A stretch of DNA of 64,000 nucleotides from PRO6 sp035565775. GTDB taxonomy: Bacteria > Pseudomonadota > Alphaproteobacteria > Rhizobiales > Xanthobacteraceae. How positions within the stretch are numbered: position 1 is the stretch's first letter; every line of letters starts with the position of its first letter. Positions 17,282 through 24,746 of this stretch are shown here, piece by piece. A model generated the notes under the pieces. That model was not told where the DNA came from. It worked only from the letters and a program-made list of their open reading frames with translations, and did no database searches. Both the position numbers and the translations under genes were made by a program. Location: the NCBI GenBank assembly GCA_035565775.1, contig DATMRW010000021.1:434001-498000 (forward strand). The letters run 5' to 3'.

Positions 17282-18502
17282 TTAGTCTTTCGGGCGCAGC
17301 CGCGCGACGTCGGCTTCGCTCGGCAGATAGTCCTTGCCGTCGCGATAGACCGAATTGACCATCACGCCCTTGCCGTCCTTGACCGAGGTGGTGCCGACGA
17401 AGGCGCCAAGCGTCGCCTGATGGTCGCTGGCGCGATAGGTGATCTGGCCGAATGGCGACGACAGGCTGATGCCCTCGCCAGCCGCGATCATCTTGTCGGT
17501 ATCGGTGCTGCCGGCCTTGGCGACGATCGCGGCGATCGACTTGATCGTGACATAGCCGACGATCGAGCCGAGGCGCGGATAGTCGTTGAACTTGGCCTGA
17601 TAGGCCTTCAGGAATGCTTCGTGCTCGGGCGTCTTGATGTCGTACCAGGGATAGCCGGTGACGATCCAGCCTTCGGGCGTCTCATCCTTCAGCGGGTCGA
17701 GATATTCAGGCTCGCCGGTGATGAAGCTGACGACCGAACGGCCCTTGAAGAGGCCACGCGTGTTGCCCTCGCGCACGAATTTCACAAGGTCCGGCCCGAA
17801 GGTGATGTTCAGGATCGCGTCCGGCTTGGTGGCGGCAATCGCCTGCACCACGGGACCGGCATCGATCTTGCCCTGCGGCGGCCACTGCTCGCCGACCCAC
17901 TCGATGTCCGGGCGCTTGGCCGAGAGCACCTGCTTGAAGATCGCCACCGCCGACTGGCCGTATTCGTAATTCGGCGCCACCGTGGCCCAGCGCTTGGCCG
18001 GAAGCTTGGCGGCCTGCTCGGCGAGCATCGAGGCCTGCATGTAGTTCGACGGCCGCAGGCGGAAGGTGTAGCGGTTGCCCTTCTCCATCGTCACCGCATC
18101 GCTCAGCGGCTCGGCGGCGACGAACAAAATTTTCTTGTGCTTGGCGAAATCGCTGACGGCAAGGCCGATATTCGAGAAGAACGTACCTGCCAGAAGGTCC
18201 ACGTGCTCGCTCGACACGAGCTCATTGGCGGCAGTGATCGCATCGGCGGGCTTGCCGTTATCGTCCTTGGAAATGACGACGAGCTTCTTGCCGTTGACGC
18301 CGCCGGCGGCGTTGACCTCGTCAACCGCGAGCTGCCAGCCCTTGCGATAGGGCTCGGTGAAGGAGGGCAGCGCCGAGTAGCTGTTGATCTCGCCGATCTT
18401 GATCTCACCTTGCGCCATCGCGGCAGAGGCAAAACCGGCCAGTACGAGGCCAAAACATGCGCTCAGCAAACCCGAACGCGAGCGACATTTCCGTGACGGC
18501 AT
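17282..18502 (-). CDS. HAAT ABC transporter substrate-binding protein, system 1
   Basis: A 406-residue periplasmic type I binding protein (Peripla_BP_6 family). A basic n-region and hydrophobic core end at ASAAMAQ near residue 31. The mature start is EIKIGEINSYSALPSF, followed by DEVNAAGGVNGKKLVVISKDD and GTFFSNIGLAV; the fold is complete to the C-terminus. It is the first gene of the operon with the fused permease and both ATPases. The ligand is unknown; members take amino acids, amides, aromatic acids or urea. A dyad lies 46-65 bases upstream. Confidence 0.93.
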   Translation of the reverse strand: MPSRKCRSRSGLLSACFGLVLAGFASAAMAQGEIKIGEINSYSALPSFTEPYRKGWQLAVDEVNAAGGVNGKKLVVISKDDNGKPADAITAANELVSSEHVDLLAGTFFSNIGLAVSDFAKHKKILFVAAEPLSDAVTMEKGNRYTFRLRPSNYMQASMLAEQAAKLPAKRWATVAPNYEYGQSAVAIFKQVLSAKRPDIEWVGEQWPPQGKIDAGPVVQAIAATKPDAILNITFGPDLVKFVREGNTRGLFKGRSVVSFITGEPEYLDPLKDETPEGWIVTGYPWYDIKTPEHEAFLKAYQAKFNDYPRLGSIVGYVTIKSIAAIVAKAGSTDTDKMIAAGEGISLSSPFGQITYRASDHQATLGAFVGTTSVKDGKGVMVNSVYRDGKDYLPSEADVARLRPKD

Positions 18503-18547
18503 AAAAGTTCTCCAAAACTAGGTCGCGAAGCCCGAACGACAGGCATC

Positions 18548-18567
18548 GATTGATTCTGGATTCAATC
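18548..18567. promoter_or_regulatory. dyad upstream of transporter 1, candidate operator
   Basis: GATTGA and TCAATC form a perfect inverted repeat with 8 bases between, in the gap upstream of the binding-protein gene. TTGA and TCAA are 8 bases apart rather than 6, so it is not an FNR/FixK box. The rest of 18503-18754 shows nothing else I can name. Confidence 0.35.
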
Positions 18568-18754
18568 CACCGAATGAAGGGCGCCTCTTGTCTTTGATCG
18601 CTTGCGTGAGATCAACCCTTTCGTCCCACCATGCGGCCTGCTCCCCGGCTGCGCGGGTGGAACCGTCTATCACATTTTTCCGCCGCAACCATCATTCCTC
18701 TACCTGTCGCACCCTCGCGGGGGCCGACGACCTGCGGCAGCGGCCGAAAAAATC

Positions 18755-19474
18755 TCACTTTTCGGCGCTGGCGATGGCCTTGAGGGCATCGGCCTGGGCC
18801 ACTACCACGCGGCGGCGGCCGCTGGTGACGATGCCCTTCTCCTCCCAGGCGCTCAGCGTGCGGCTGACGGTGTGCAGGGTCGTCCCGGTCATCTCGGCAA
18901 GATCCTGCCGTGATAGCGGAAAGGCGATCTCGATGCCTCGTGCGGTGCGGTGCCCGGCCTGCTCGGCCAGCCGCAGTACGGTGCTGGCGATCCGCTGCTC
19001 GACCCGCTCGGTCGACATCTGGCGGAGGCGGATTTTAACTTCATTATATCGCGCGCCGAGAACCTTCACCACGTTGATCGCAATGGCGGAATGGCGCGCC
19101 ATCAACTCCTGGAAAACTGCGCTGCTCCAGCCGAACAGGTGGCTGTCCTCCAGCGCGAGCACGGTTCCGGGGTGGACGTCGCCGCCGGTGAGCGCGCTGT
19201 AGCCCGCGATCTGCCCCGGCCCGAGGTAGCGGATGATGATCTGCTGGCCCTCGCTATTGGTCTGCGACACCCGCAGCCGGCCGACGATGACCACGAAGAC
19301 GGCATCGACCGGGTCGCCCTGGTTGATCAGGGCCTCGCCCGCGGCCACTCGGCGACGGAGCGCCGCGGCCAGAAATTCGGACAGCACGGCGTCCGGCACG
19401 CCTTGCAACAGTTCGGTCCGCTTCAGGATATCGAGATCGACCTGATGGCCCATGCTGCGCGTCTCATGCCGCAT
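18755..19474 (-). CDS. Crp/Fnr-family transcriptional regulator (no Fe-S cysteines; NnrR-like?)
   Basis: A 239-residue regulator. A cyclic-nucleotide-type sensor barrel spans about residues 15-120, a long dimer helix 125-160, and a Crp-type winged helix 185-225 (FPLSRQDLAEMTGTTLHTVS). It has no cysteine at all, so it cannot hold the FNR [4Fe-4S] cluster; DNR/NnrR proteins that sense NO via heme or other means share this trait. The recognition helix ends H-T-V-S-R (201-205) where FNR has E-T-I-S-R. The ATG at 19453 is an alternative start with a GAGA upstream. It is divergent from the alternative oxidase gene. Control of the oxidase and pseudoazurin is inferred from position. Confidence 0.85.
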   Translation of the reverse strand: MRHETRSMGHQVDLDILKRTELLQGVPDAVLSEFLAAALRRRVAAGEALINQGDPVDAVFVVIVGRLRVSQTNSEGQQIIIRYLGPGQIAGYSALTGGDVHPGTVLALEDSHLFGWSSAVFQELMARHSAIAINVVKVLGARYNEVKIRLRQMSTERVEQRIASTVLRLAEQAGHRTARGIEIAFPLSRQDLAEMTGTTLHTVSRTLSAWEEKGIVTSGRRRVVVAQADALKAIASAEK

Positions 19475-19867
19475 TCAGTGGGCACCGCCGAGCCTGTGGG
19501 AACCTGTTCCGACATCGCAACCAGTGACAATTCGCCGCAAACCTGCGCACAGGCCTCCAAGGCGCCCGGGCCGCCGCGCGCCAGCGCAGCACCGCAGACC
19601 CCGGGTGCGGATCGTCAGCGATGTGTTCAACGGTTGCATTGTTCCCCGTATCCGGCCCCAATCCAGCCAGCATATTGCCGGAAGCTTGCGCGGACGCAAA
19701 TTCCATTCCGGTCTGTCATATAGGATGGCGGCTGGCAAAAAAGTTTGGCTGGGCAATAAAAGCTGACTAACCTAAAGACTTGCTGATTGCAGAGAAATTT
19801 GTAGACCGAAACGAGCTGGCCCTTGGCGCCATCGGGGCCGCGTGGCCGAGGACGATTCCGGAAAACG
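19475..19867. other. 393-base divergent gap between Crp/Fnr regulator and alternative oxidase
   Basis: No credible gene is present. The right half is AT-richer and contains two near-identical direct repeats, GGCTGGCAA at 19730-19738 and GGCTGGGCAA at 19747-19756, with starts 17 bases apart. No TTG-N8-CAA box is visible here. A promoter for the oxidase probably lies between 19720 and 19800. Confidence 0.4.
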
Positions 19868-20524
19868 ATGCTGAACGTCAACAAAACCGACCTGATTCGT
19901 CATCACGAGGCCAAAACGCTATCGGATCGTGTCGCAACCGGCGGCGTCCGGCTGCTGTCGTCGATCGCAGCGACGGTATTTGGCAAGCGCTACGGCAATC
20001 GCGCGATCGTGCTCGAGACCGTGGCGGCGGTGCCGCCGATGGTCGCGGCGACGCTGCTGCACCTGCGCTGCCTGCGCCGGATGATCGACGACCGCGGCTG
20101 GGTTCGCGTCTTCATGGACGAGGCCGAGAACCAGCGCGCCCATCTGATGTCGTTCGTCGCGATCTCCCGCCCCAACGTGTTCGAGCGGTTTCTGATCGTG
20201 ATCGCGCAGGGCGTCTTCTACAACGCCTATTTCCTGCTGCACCTGATCTCGCCGAGCACCGCCCACCGCCTTGCCGGCTACCTCTCGGAAGAAGCCGTCA
20301 TCGGCTACACCCAGTATCTCGAGCGCATCGAATCCGGCCAGCAGCCGAACAGCCTCGCGCCGGCTTCCGCATTGATCTACTGGAATCTCGATCCCGCCGC
20401 ACGGCTCAGCGACATGATCATGGCGATGCGCGAGGACGAAGCCATTCACCGCGACATTCACCACGCCTTCGCCGATGCCCTCGCAAGCGGCAACACCCTG
20501 CCCGATCTGCCGCGCACGCTCTGA
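19868..20524 (+). CDS. aox: alternative oxidase (AOX) with a Glu-to-Gln change at a di-iron ligand position
   Basis: A 218-residue member of the alternative oxidase family (PF01786), interfacial membrane quinol oxidases that reduce O2 without pumping protons and resist cyanide and NO. Conserved blocks are all present: VLETVAAVPPMVAATLLHLR, GWVRVFMDEAENQRAHLM, PNVFERFLIVIAQGVFYNAYF, AGYLSEEAVIGYTQYLE and MREDEAIHRDIHH. Expected iron ligands are Glu50, Glu141 or 142, His92, Glu191 and His194. The fourth Glu (plant NERMH motif) is Gln89 here; the codon is CAG at 20132-20134. The start ATG at 19868 was preferred over an upstream in-frame codon at 19823. The gene lies between a Crp/Fnr regulator and pseudoazurin. 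Confidence 0.9.
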   Translation: MLNVNKTDLIRHHEAKTLSDRVATGGVRLLSSIAATVFGKRYGNRAIVLETVAAVPPMVAATLLHLRCLRRMIDDRGWVRVFMDEAENQRAHLMSFVAISRPNVFERFLIVIAQGVFYNAYFLLHLISPSTAHRLAGYLSEEAVIGYTQYLERIESGQQPNSLAPASALIYWNLDPAARLSDMIMAMREDEAIHRDIHHAFADALASGNTLPDLPRTL

Positions 20525-20546
20525 ACTGCGCCGGCAGAACTGCAAG

Positions 20547-20560
20547 TTGCTCGAGAACAA
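20547..20560. promoter_or_regulatory. TTG-N8-CAA box, candidate NnrR/FNR-family site for pseudoazurin
   Basis: TTGCTCGAGAACAA fits the TTG-N8-CAA core recognised by Crp/Fnr-family regulators such as NnrR, DNR and FixK. Its centre is 93 bases before the pseudoazurin ATG. A TAGTGT at 20583-20588 could serve as the -10 element of a class II promoter with the box near -41.5. Confidence 0.5.
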
Positions 20561-20646
20561 AGAGCGCCTCCACCTCCATTGCTAGTGTCCATTCACCAGC
20601 CGCCGCCCCCGCGTCCGGCTGGACACTGCATTCTAAGGAGTTGGAT

Positions 20647-21105
20647 ATGACACGGTTGGCTAGACTGGCACTTTTCACCGCAGGCGCGCTGCTCATCGCA
20701 TCGCCGGCATTCTCGGCCGAGCACGAGGTGAAAATGCTCAACAAGGGCGCCGATGGCCAATCGATGGTGTTCGAGCCGGCGTTCCTGAAGGTCGCGCCCG
20801 GCGACACCGTGAAGTTCGTGCCGACCGACAAGGGCCACGACGCGGCCACCATTCCCGGCATTCTGCCCGAGGGCGCGGAAGCCATTAAGGGCAAGATGAA
20901 TCAGGAAGTGACCGTCACCCTCACCGTTCCGGGCCTCTACGGCTACAAGTGCACGCCGCATCTCGGCATGGGCATGGTCGGCCTCATCCAGGTCGGCGAC
21001 GACACCAGCAACCTCACTGCTGCCGAGGCTGCCAAGATGCCGCCGCTGCCGACCAAGCGCATGACCGCACTTCTGGAGCAGGCCAAGGGCGCAGCCGCCA
21101 AGTAA
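20647..21105 (+). CDS. pseudoazurin, periplasmic type I copper protein
   Basis: A 152-residue cupredoxin. The signal peptide is residues 1-24 (LALFTAGALLIASPAFSA), giving a mature protein of 128 residues that begins EHEVKML. The copper ligands fall exactly at mature positions 40, 78, 81 and 86: His64, Cys102, His105 and Met110 of the precursor (GHD, KCTPH, then GMGM). Pseudoazurin passes single electrons to copper nitrite reductase, N2O reductase or cytochrome oxidases. AAGGAG precedes the ATG. A TTG-N8-CAA box lies upstream. No reductase gene is in this window, so its partner must be elsewhere. Confidence 0.95.
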   Translation: MTRLARLALFTAGALLIASPAFSAEHEVKMLNKGADGQSMVFEPAFLKVAPGDTVKFVPTDKGHDAATIPGILPEGAEAIKGKMNQEVTVTLTVPGLYGYKCTPHLGMGMVGLIQVGDDTSNLTAAEAAKMPPLPTKRMTALLEQAKGAAAK

Positions 21106-21136
21106 GCACAAGTAAGCGCGGACGATCGCGATCAAC

Positions 21137-21168
21137 GCCGGACCGGCCGCAGCCGCGGCTAGTCCGGC
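21137..21168. terminator. hairpin at convergent gene ends (pseudoazurin/AhpD-like)
   Basis: GCCGGAC and GTCCGGC pair around a G+C-rich loop that can fold further. It covers the stop codon of the AhpD-like gene and lies 31 bases after the pseudoazurin stop. No T run follows, so termination is uncertain. Confidence 0.35.
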
Positions 21169-21494
21169 ATGTCCTCCAGCGTATCCAGCATCAGCGCGGC
21201 ATGGGCATAGGCCGAGCCGGCCTTCATCTCCGCCGCAACCCACACCGCCTCCATCAGCTCCTGCGGCGTCGCGCCGGCCCTTCGCGCCGCCTTGGTGTGG
21301 CCCTTGATGCAATAGGGGCACTGCGTCGTGTGCGCGACCGCAACCGCAATGAGCTGCTTCATCTTTGCCGGCAGCGCGCCATCCTCGAAGACCTTCTTGC
21401 TGAAGGCGCGAAAGGCGTCTTCGGTCTGCGGCGCCAATGAATGGCGCTTTTCCGCAAGCTTGAGCGTCGACTGCGGATACATGTCCTTGCCCAC
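21159..21494 (-). CDS. carboxymuconolactone decarboxylase/AhpD-like protein
   Basis: A 111-residue protein of the CMD family with the AhpD-type redox motif: Cys59, Cys62 and His66 in QCPYCIKGH. Family members act as alkylhydroperoxidase partners or in peroxide defence, forming small helical oligomers in the cytoplasm. The GTG at 21494 is the start because AAGGAGG sits five bases upstream; the open frame to 21557 lacks such a site and would overlap the upstream gene's end region. It follows the LysR gene on the same strand and could be co-transcribed with it. Confidence 0.88.
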   Translation of the reverse strand: MGKDMYPQSTLKLAEKRHSLAPQTEDAFRAFSKKVFEDGALPAKMKQLIAVAVAHTTQCPYCIKGHTKAARRAGATPQELMEAVWVAAEMKAGSAYAHAALMLDTLEDMPD

Positions 21495-21561
21495 GGCAAC
21501 CTCCTTGTGATGATCGACATCCGGCGGCCATCGGCGGATCGCCGGCGCGAGCATCATCGGC

Positions 21562-22449
21562 TCATCCGGGCGGCGCGATCAATACGTCGCGCGGCGGGCC
21601 GAGAGGATCTTCCGCCTTGATCGAACGCAGACCCGCCAGCGCAAGTTCGATCAGCTCCTCATCCGTATGCGCGGAGCAGACCGCATAGACCGGATGAAAG
21701 AATATCGGCGCGCCCGCGATCTGCCGCAGCCGCCCGCGGGCAATCAGCGGCGCCACCGCCCGCTGGCGGAAATAGCCCGAGCCGCCCGCCTCCAAAATAT
21801 AGTTCAGCGCCAGCGGCCCATGATTGATCACAAAGCCGGAGGCGATCCCGTCGGGGAAGCCGAGGCCGTGATGCCGGGCGAAATCCGCTCCCCAATCGAC
21901 ATAGGCATAATCGTCGGTCGCAAAATCCTCGCCGCCCATGTGCGTCGTCACCAGCACGAGTTTTTCCTCCATCAGCAGCTCGACCCGCGCGCCGGGCATC
22001 TGCTGCGGCGCATACATCACCGCAAGATCGAGCACGCCCGCGGAGACCTGGGCGGCGAGGTTGTCCGCCATCCCGACCTGGACGCGCAGCGCAATGTCCG
22101 GCGCCTCGCGCCGCATCCAGTGCAGGAAATCGAGCAGCCATGGCTGGGAAAGGCTGGTTTCGCCGCCGATCGCGAGCACGGACCGTCGCCCCTTCGGCAC
22201 GGCCACCTGCTGGCGGGCCCGCTCCCAGAGCTGCACGAACATCGGCGCGAACCGCAAAAACTGCTCCCCGGCCGGGCTGAGCACGGTGCCGTTCTTGTTG
22301 CGCAGGAACAGTGTTCTGCCGATCTGGTCTTCGAGCGACCGGATGCGGGCGCTGACCGCGGTCTGGCTGATATTCAGGTTTTCCGCCGCCCGCACAAAAC
22401 TTCGGGTGCGCACCAGCTCAAGGAATGTACGGGCGAGTTCAATGTCCAT
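21562..22449 (-). CDS. LysR-family transcriptional regulator
   Basis: A 295-residue LysR protein. The N-terminal helix-turn-helix is FLELVRTRSFVRAAENLNISQTAVSARIRSLE (helices at about residues 10-42), and the effector domain starts near 90. GGAGG stands six bases before the ATG. It is divergent from xdhC (227-base gap) and upstream of the AhpD-like gene, which are its two likely targets. The effector is unknown. Confidence 0.88.
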   Translation of the reverse strand: MDIELARTFLELVRTRSFVRAAENLNISQTAVSARIRSLEDQIGRTLFLRNKNGTVLSPAGEQFLRFAPMFVQLWERARQQVAVPKGRRSVLAIGGETSLSQPWLLDFLHWMRREAPDIALRVQVGMADNLAAQVSAGVLDLAVMYAPQQMPGARVELLMEEKLVLVTTHMGGEDFATDDYAYVDWGADFARHHGLGFPDGIASGFVINHGPLALNYILEAGGSGYFRQRAVAPLIARGRLRQIAGAPIFFHPVYAVCSAHTDEELIELALAGLRSIKAEDPLGPPRDVLIAPPG

Positions 22450-22623
22450 CGCCGACCTCCGGAGCCATCCTATCGAGCAAAATTATTGATTGGAACAGGG
22501 AATATTATTCGTTTGTCTGCGCACGCAGTCGGCGCGACACTTGCTCCCGCTCGACCGAGAGGCCGACAAGAAAAGCGGCCCAAGGGCAGATCAAGCGCGT
22601 GCATCTCCACTCCCGCCTAACTC

Positions 22624-22655
22624 GGGAGGCGCCTTGCACCCCAGTGGCGCCTCCC
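22624..22655. repeat. strong hairpin upstream of xdhC
   Basis: GGGAGGCGCC and GGCGCCTCCC pair perfectly over 10 bases around a 12-base loop, ending 20 bases before the xdhC ATG. It may lie in the leader of the xdhC mRNA and could hinder or gate translation. No T run follows, and no upstream gene reads into it. Confidence 0.5.
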
Positions 22656-22675
22656 TCCTGTCTCCGGGTGCGAGA

Positions 22676-23536
22676 ATGGCGAATGAACCGGACATCCCGA
22701 TCCCTAGTGAAGATGTGCTGACCACCGCGGCCCGCCTGATCGGCGACCGCCGGCCCTTTGCGCTCGCCACCGTAATCGACACGCGCGGATCGACCTCTGC
22801 CCGCAACGGTGCGAAGGCGATTTTTGCCGGCGACGGCAGCATCGTTACCGGCTGGGTCGGCGGCGGCTGCGCCGAGTCCACCATCGCCCATGCCGCAATC
22901 GAGTGCATCGAGAGCGGCGCACCGCAGGTGGTCGATGTCGACCTCGATGACGAAGTGCTTGGCGCAGGCATGCCGTGCGGCGGCGCAATGCGCGTGTTCG
23001 TCGAACCGGTGCTACCGCGGCCGCGGCTCTGGATTCTCGGCCATGGCCGCGTCGCCGAATGTCTCTGCCTTCTCGGCGATCTCATGGGCTTCGACATCGT
23101 CATCGATGACCCGATGGCCGCGCCCGCACGCTTTCCCGCGGCAAGACAGGTGTTGACCGACGATACGCTATACGCCGCGCTTTCGCCCGCTGCGTCCGAT
23201 TTCGTCGTCGTCGCCACCCAGCACAGGGGCGACCACCAATCGATGCAGCGCCTGCTTGCGTCCGACGTGCGTCACGTCGCGCTGATCGCCAGCCGCAAGC
23301 GCACGGGACTGGTGCTCGACTATCTGCGGGAGCAAGGCATCGACGACAAACGGCTCGCCTTGGTGCGCGCACCCGCGGGCCTCGATCTCGGCGCGGCGAC
23401 GCCGGAGGAAATCGCCCTTTCCGTGATCAGCGAGATCGTGATGGTCCGGCGCGGCGGCTCCGGCGCGATCCGCTCGCAGGCGGGCGCAGGCACACCGCAG
23501 CCCGCACCCGCGATCAAGATCGTCCGCACACAATGA
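22676..23536 (+). CDS. xdhC: XdhC/CoxI-family molybdenum-enzyme accessory protein
   Basis: A 286-residue protein of the XdhC/CoxI family, which binds molybdenum cofactor, helps its sulfuration and inserts it into xanthine-dehydrogenase-type enzymes. The N-terminal domain holds FALATVIDTRGSTSARNGAKA, GWVGGGCAEST and the Cys-bearing GAGMPCGGAMRVFVEP. The C-terminal Rossmann part begins LWILGHGRVAECL near residue 115. Both halves are intact. No molybdenum hydroxylase gene lies in the window, so it is an orphan here. The ATG at 22676 starts the family N-terminus; a weak GCGAGA precedes it. Confidence 0.88.
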   Translation: MANEPDIPIPSEDVLTTAARLIGDRRPFALATVIDTRGSTSARNGAKAIFAGDGSIVTGWVGGGCAESTIAHAAIECIESGAPQVVDVDLDDEVLGAGMPCGGAMRVFVEPVLPRPRLWILGHGRVAECLCLLGDLMGFDIVIDDPMAAPARFPAARQVLTDDTLYAALSPAASDFVVVATQHRGDHQSMQRLLASDVRHVALIASRKRTGLVLDYLREQGIDDKRLALVRAPAGLDLGAATPEEIALSVISEIVMVRRGGSGAIRSQAGAGTPQPAPAIKIVRTQ

Positions 23537-23596
23537 GGGAACGGCCCACATCGGCGCGCGGACAGGGCGGGGGCAGCGCGGCCGAGGAGAATTGCG

Positions 23597-24325
23597 ATGG
23601 ACATCGATGCTGAGGGTTCATGGTTCGTCACGCTCGCGATGCTGGCGGTGATCTGCTGGCAGCTCTGGCTGGCGTTTCGCGAAGATGACGACACCGCCCG
23701 CAAAACCGATCATGCGGAACACAAGGCGGCTGTCATTCCATTCCTGTTTCAATTCTATTACCGCCTCGAATCTTCCGGGCCGGTCTCAAGGCCGGATGCA
23801 ATCGACACGCCCGACGAAATCGCCGACGCGATCCGCCAGCTGCACTCAGGCAATCCAGACTTCGTGATCTCGCGTTTCATGCGCGATCTTCCCCGCACCT
23901 ATGAGACCATCGTGCTCGCCTATGCCGACGGCGACCTGGAGAGGCTCGGCAACCTTCTCGGCGATGCAGTGCTGTCCGACTTCGCCGCGGCGATCGCGGC
24001 GCGTGGCCCGCAGGGGGGGCGGACCGAGACGCAACTCGTCTGGCTGGATGAACCGCGATTAATCGCGGCGCATGCGGATGGCGGCGTGGTGGAGCTGAGC
24101 GTGCGGCTGGACGCGGAATGGATCCGCTCAACGACGTTCGAGGACGAGGGCCGCCCCAGCCGGATTGCCTATCTCAAGACCGAGGACGAATGGATTTTTG
24201 CCAAGGCGGTGACGTCACGAAGCCGGCAATGGCAGCTGGTTGCGACCAATCTGCCCTCCGGCATGAGCGCCGACGCGCCCGACGCAAAACCTCAACCTGC
24301 CGGCTGTGCGGCCGCTTTGAGCTGA
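23597..24325 (+). CDS. Tim44-like domain membrane protein
   Basis: A 242-residue protein with one N-terminal membrane helix (VTLAMLAVICWQLWLAF, residues 11-27), a linker, and a C-terminal Tim44-like (NTF2-fold) domain. The domain runs from about residue 90 to 220 (TYETIVLAYADGDLERLGNLLG, then WLDEPRLIAAHADGGVVELSVR and WIFAKAVTSRSRQWQLVAT). Alphaproteobacterial relatives of the mitochondrial import factor Tim44 are thought to work at the membrane, but their role is not settled. GAGGAGA precedes the ATG. Its 3' end overlaps the convergent PAS gene by 34 bases. Confidence 0.8.
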   Translation: MDIDAEGSWFVTLAMLAVICWQLWLAFREDDDTARKTDHAEHKAAVIPFLFQFYYRLESSGPVSRPDAIDTPDEIADAIRQLHSGNPDFVISRFMRDLPRTYETIVLAYADGDLERLGNLLGDAVLSDFAAAIAARGPQGGRTETQLVWLDEPRLIAAHADGGVVELSVRLDAEWIRSTTFEDEGRPSRIAYLKTEDEWIFAKAVTSRSRQWQLVATNLPSGMSADAPDAKPQPAGCAAALS

Positions 24326-24729
24326 CGGCGCAGGGTGCGCAATTCCTCAAAGCGCGCGGTGACGTCGCGCATCACGGCCGCGCAGCCGGTTAAGCGCCCG
24401 CTATCGCCGAACAACAGGACGATGGTGAACTCGACGGAAATCCGCCGCCCGCCCTTGGTCATCGCCGGAACGGCCAAAATCTCGCCGGCGCCGTAGCGGG
24501 TCTTGCCGCTCGCCATGGTGCGGGCAAAACCCTCGTTGTGCCGCGCGCGCAGATTTTCCGGCACGATGAGATCGAGCGGGCCGCCGATCGCCTCTTCGGC
24601 GGTGAAGCCAAAAATCCTGGTCGCGCCCGGATTCCAGAAGCGGATGATGCCGTTCGGATCGACCAGCAAGATCGCATCGGATTGCGTGGAGAGGATGGCC
24701 TGAGCGAGTTGATCGTGAATGCCCGACAT
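24292..24729 (-). CDS. single-domain PAS sensor protein
   Basis: A 145-residue protein made of one PAS domain at residues 5-125 (LSTQSDAILLVDPNGIIRFW, GATRIFGFTAEEAIG, then VEFTIVLLFGDSGRLTGCAAVMRDVTARFEE) with a short helical tail. There is no output domain, so it may act through a partner or bind a small ligand or flavin/heme. It follows the PLP-enzyme gene by 17 bases on the same strand and is probably in that transcript. Confidence 0.85.
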   Translation of the reverse strand: MSGIHDQLAQAILSTQSDAILLVDPNGIIRFWNPGATRIFGFTAEEAIGGPLDLIVPENLRARHNEGFARTMASGKTRYGAGEILAVPAMTKGGRRISVEFTIVLLFGDSGRLTGCAAVMRDVTARFEELRTLRRQLKAAAQPAG

Positions 24730-24746
24730 GCCCTCTCCGCCATCGG

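Noticed and set aside
19745..19756. TTG...CAA motif upstream of the alternative oxidase
   Set aside because: The spacing is 6 bases, not the 8 needed for an FNR/NnrR/FixK site.
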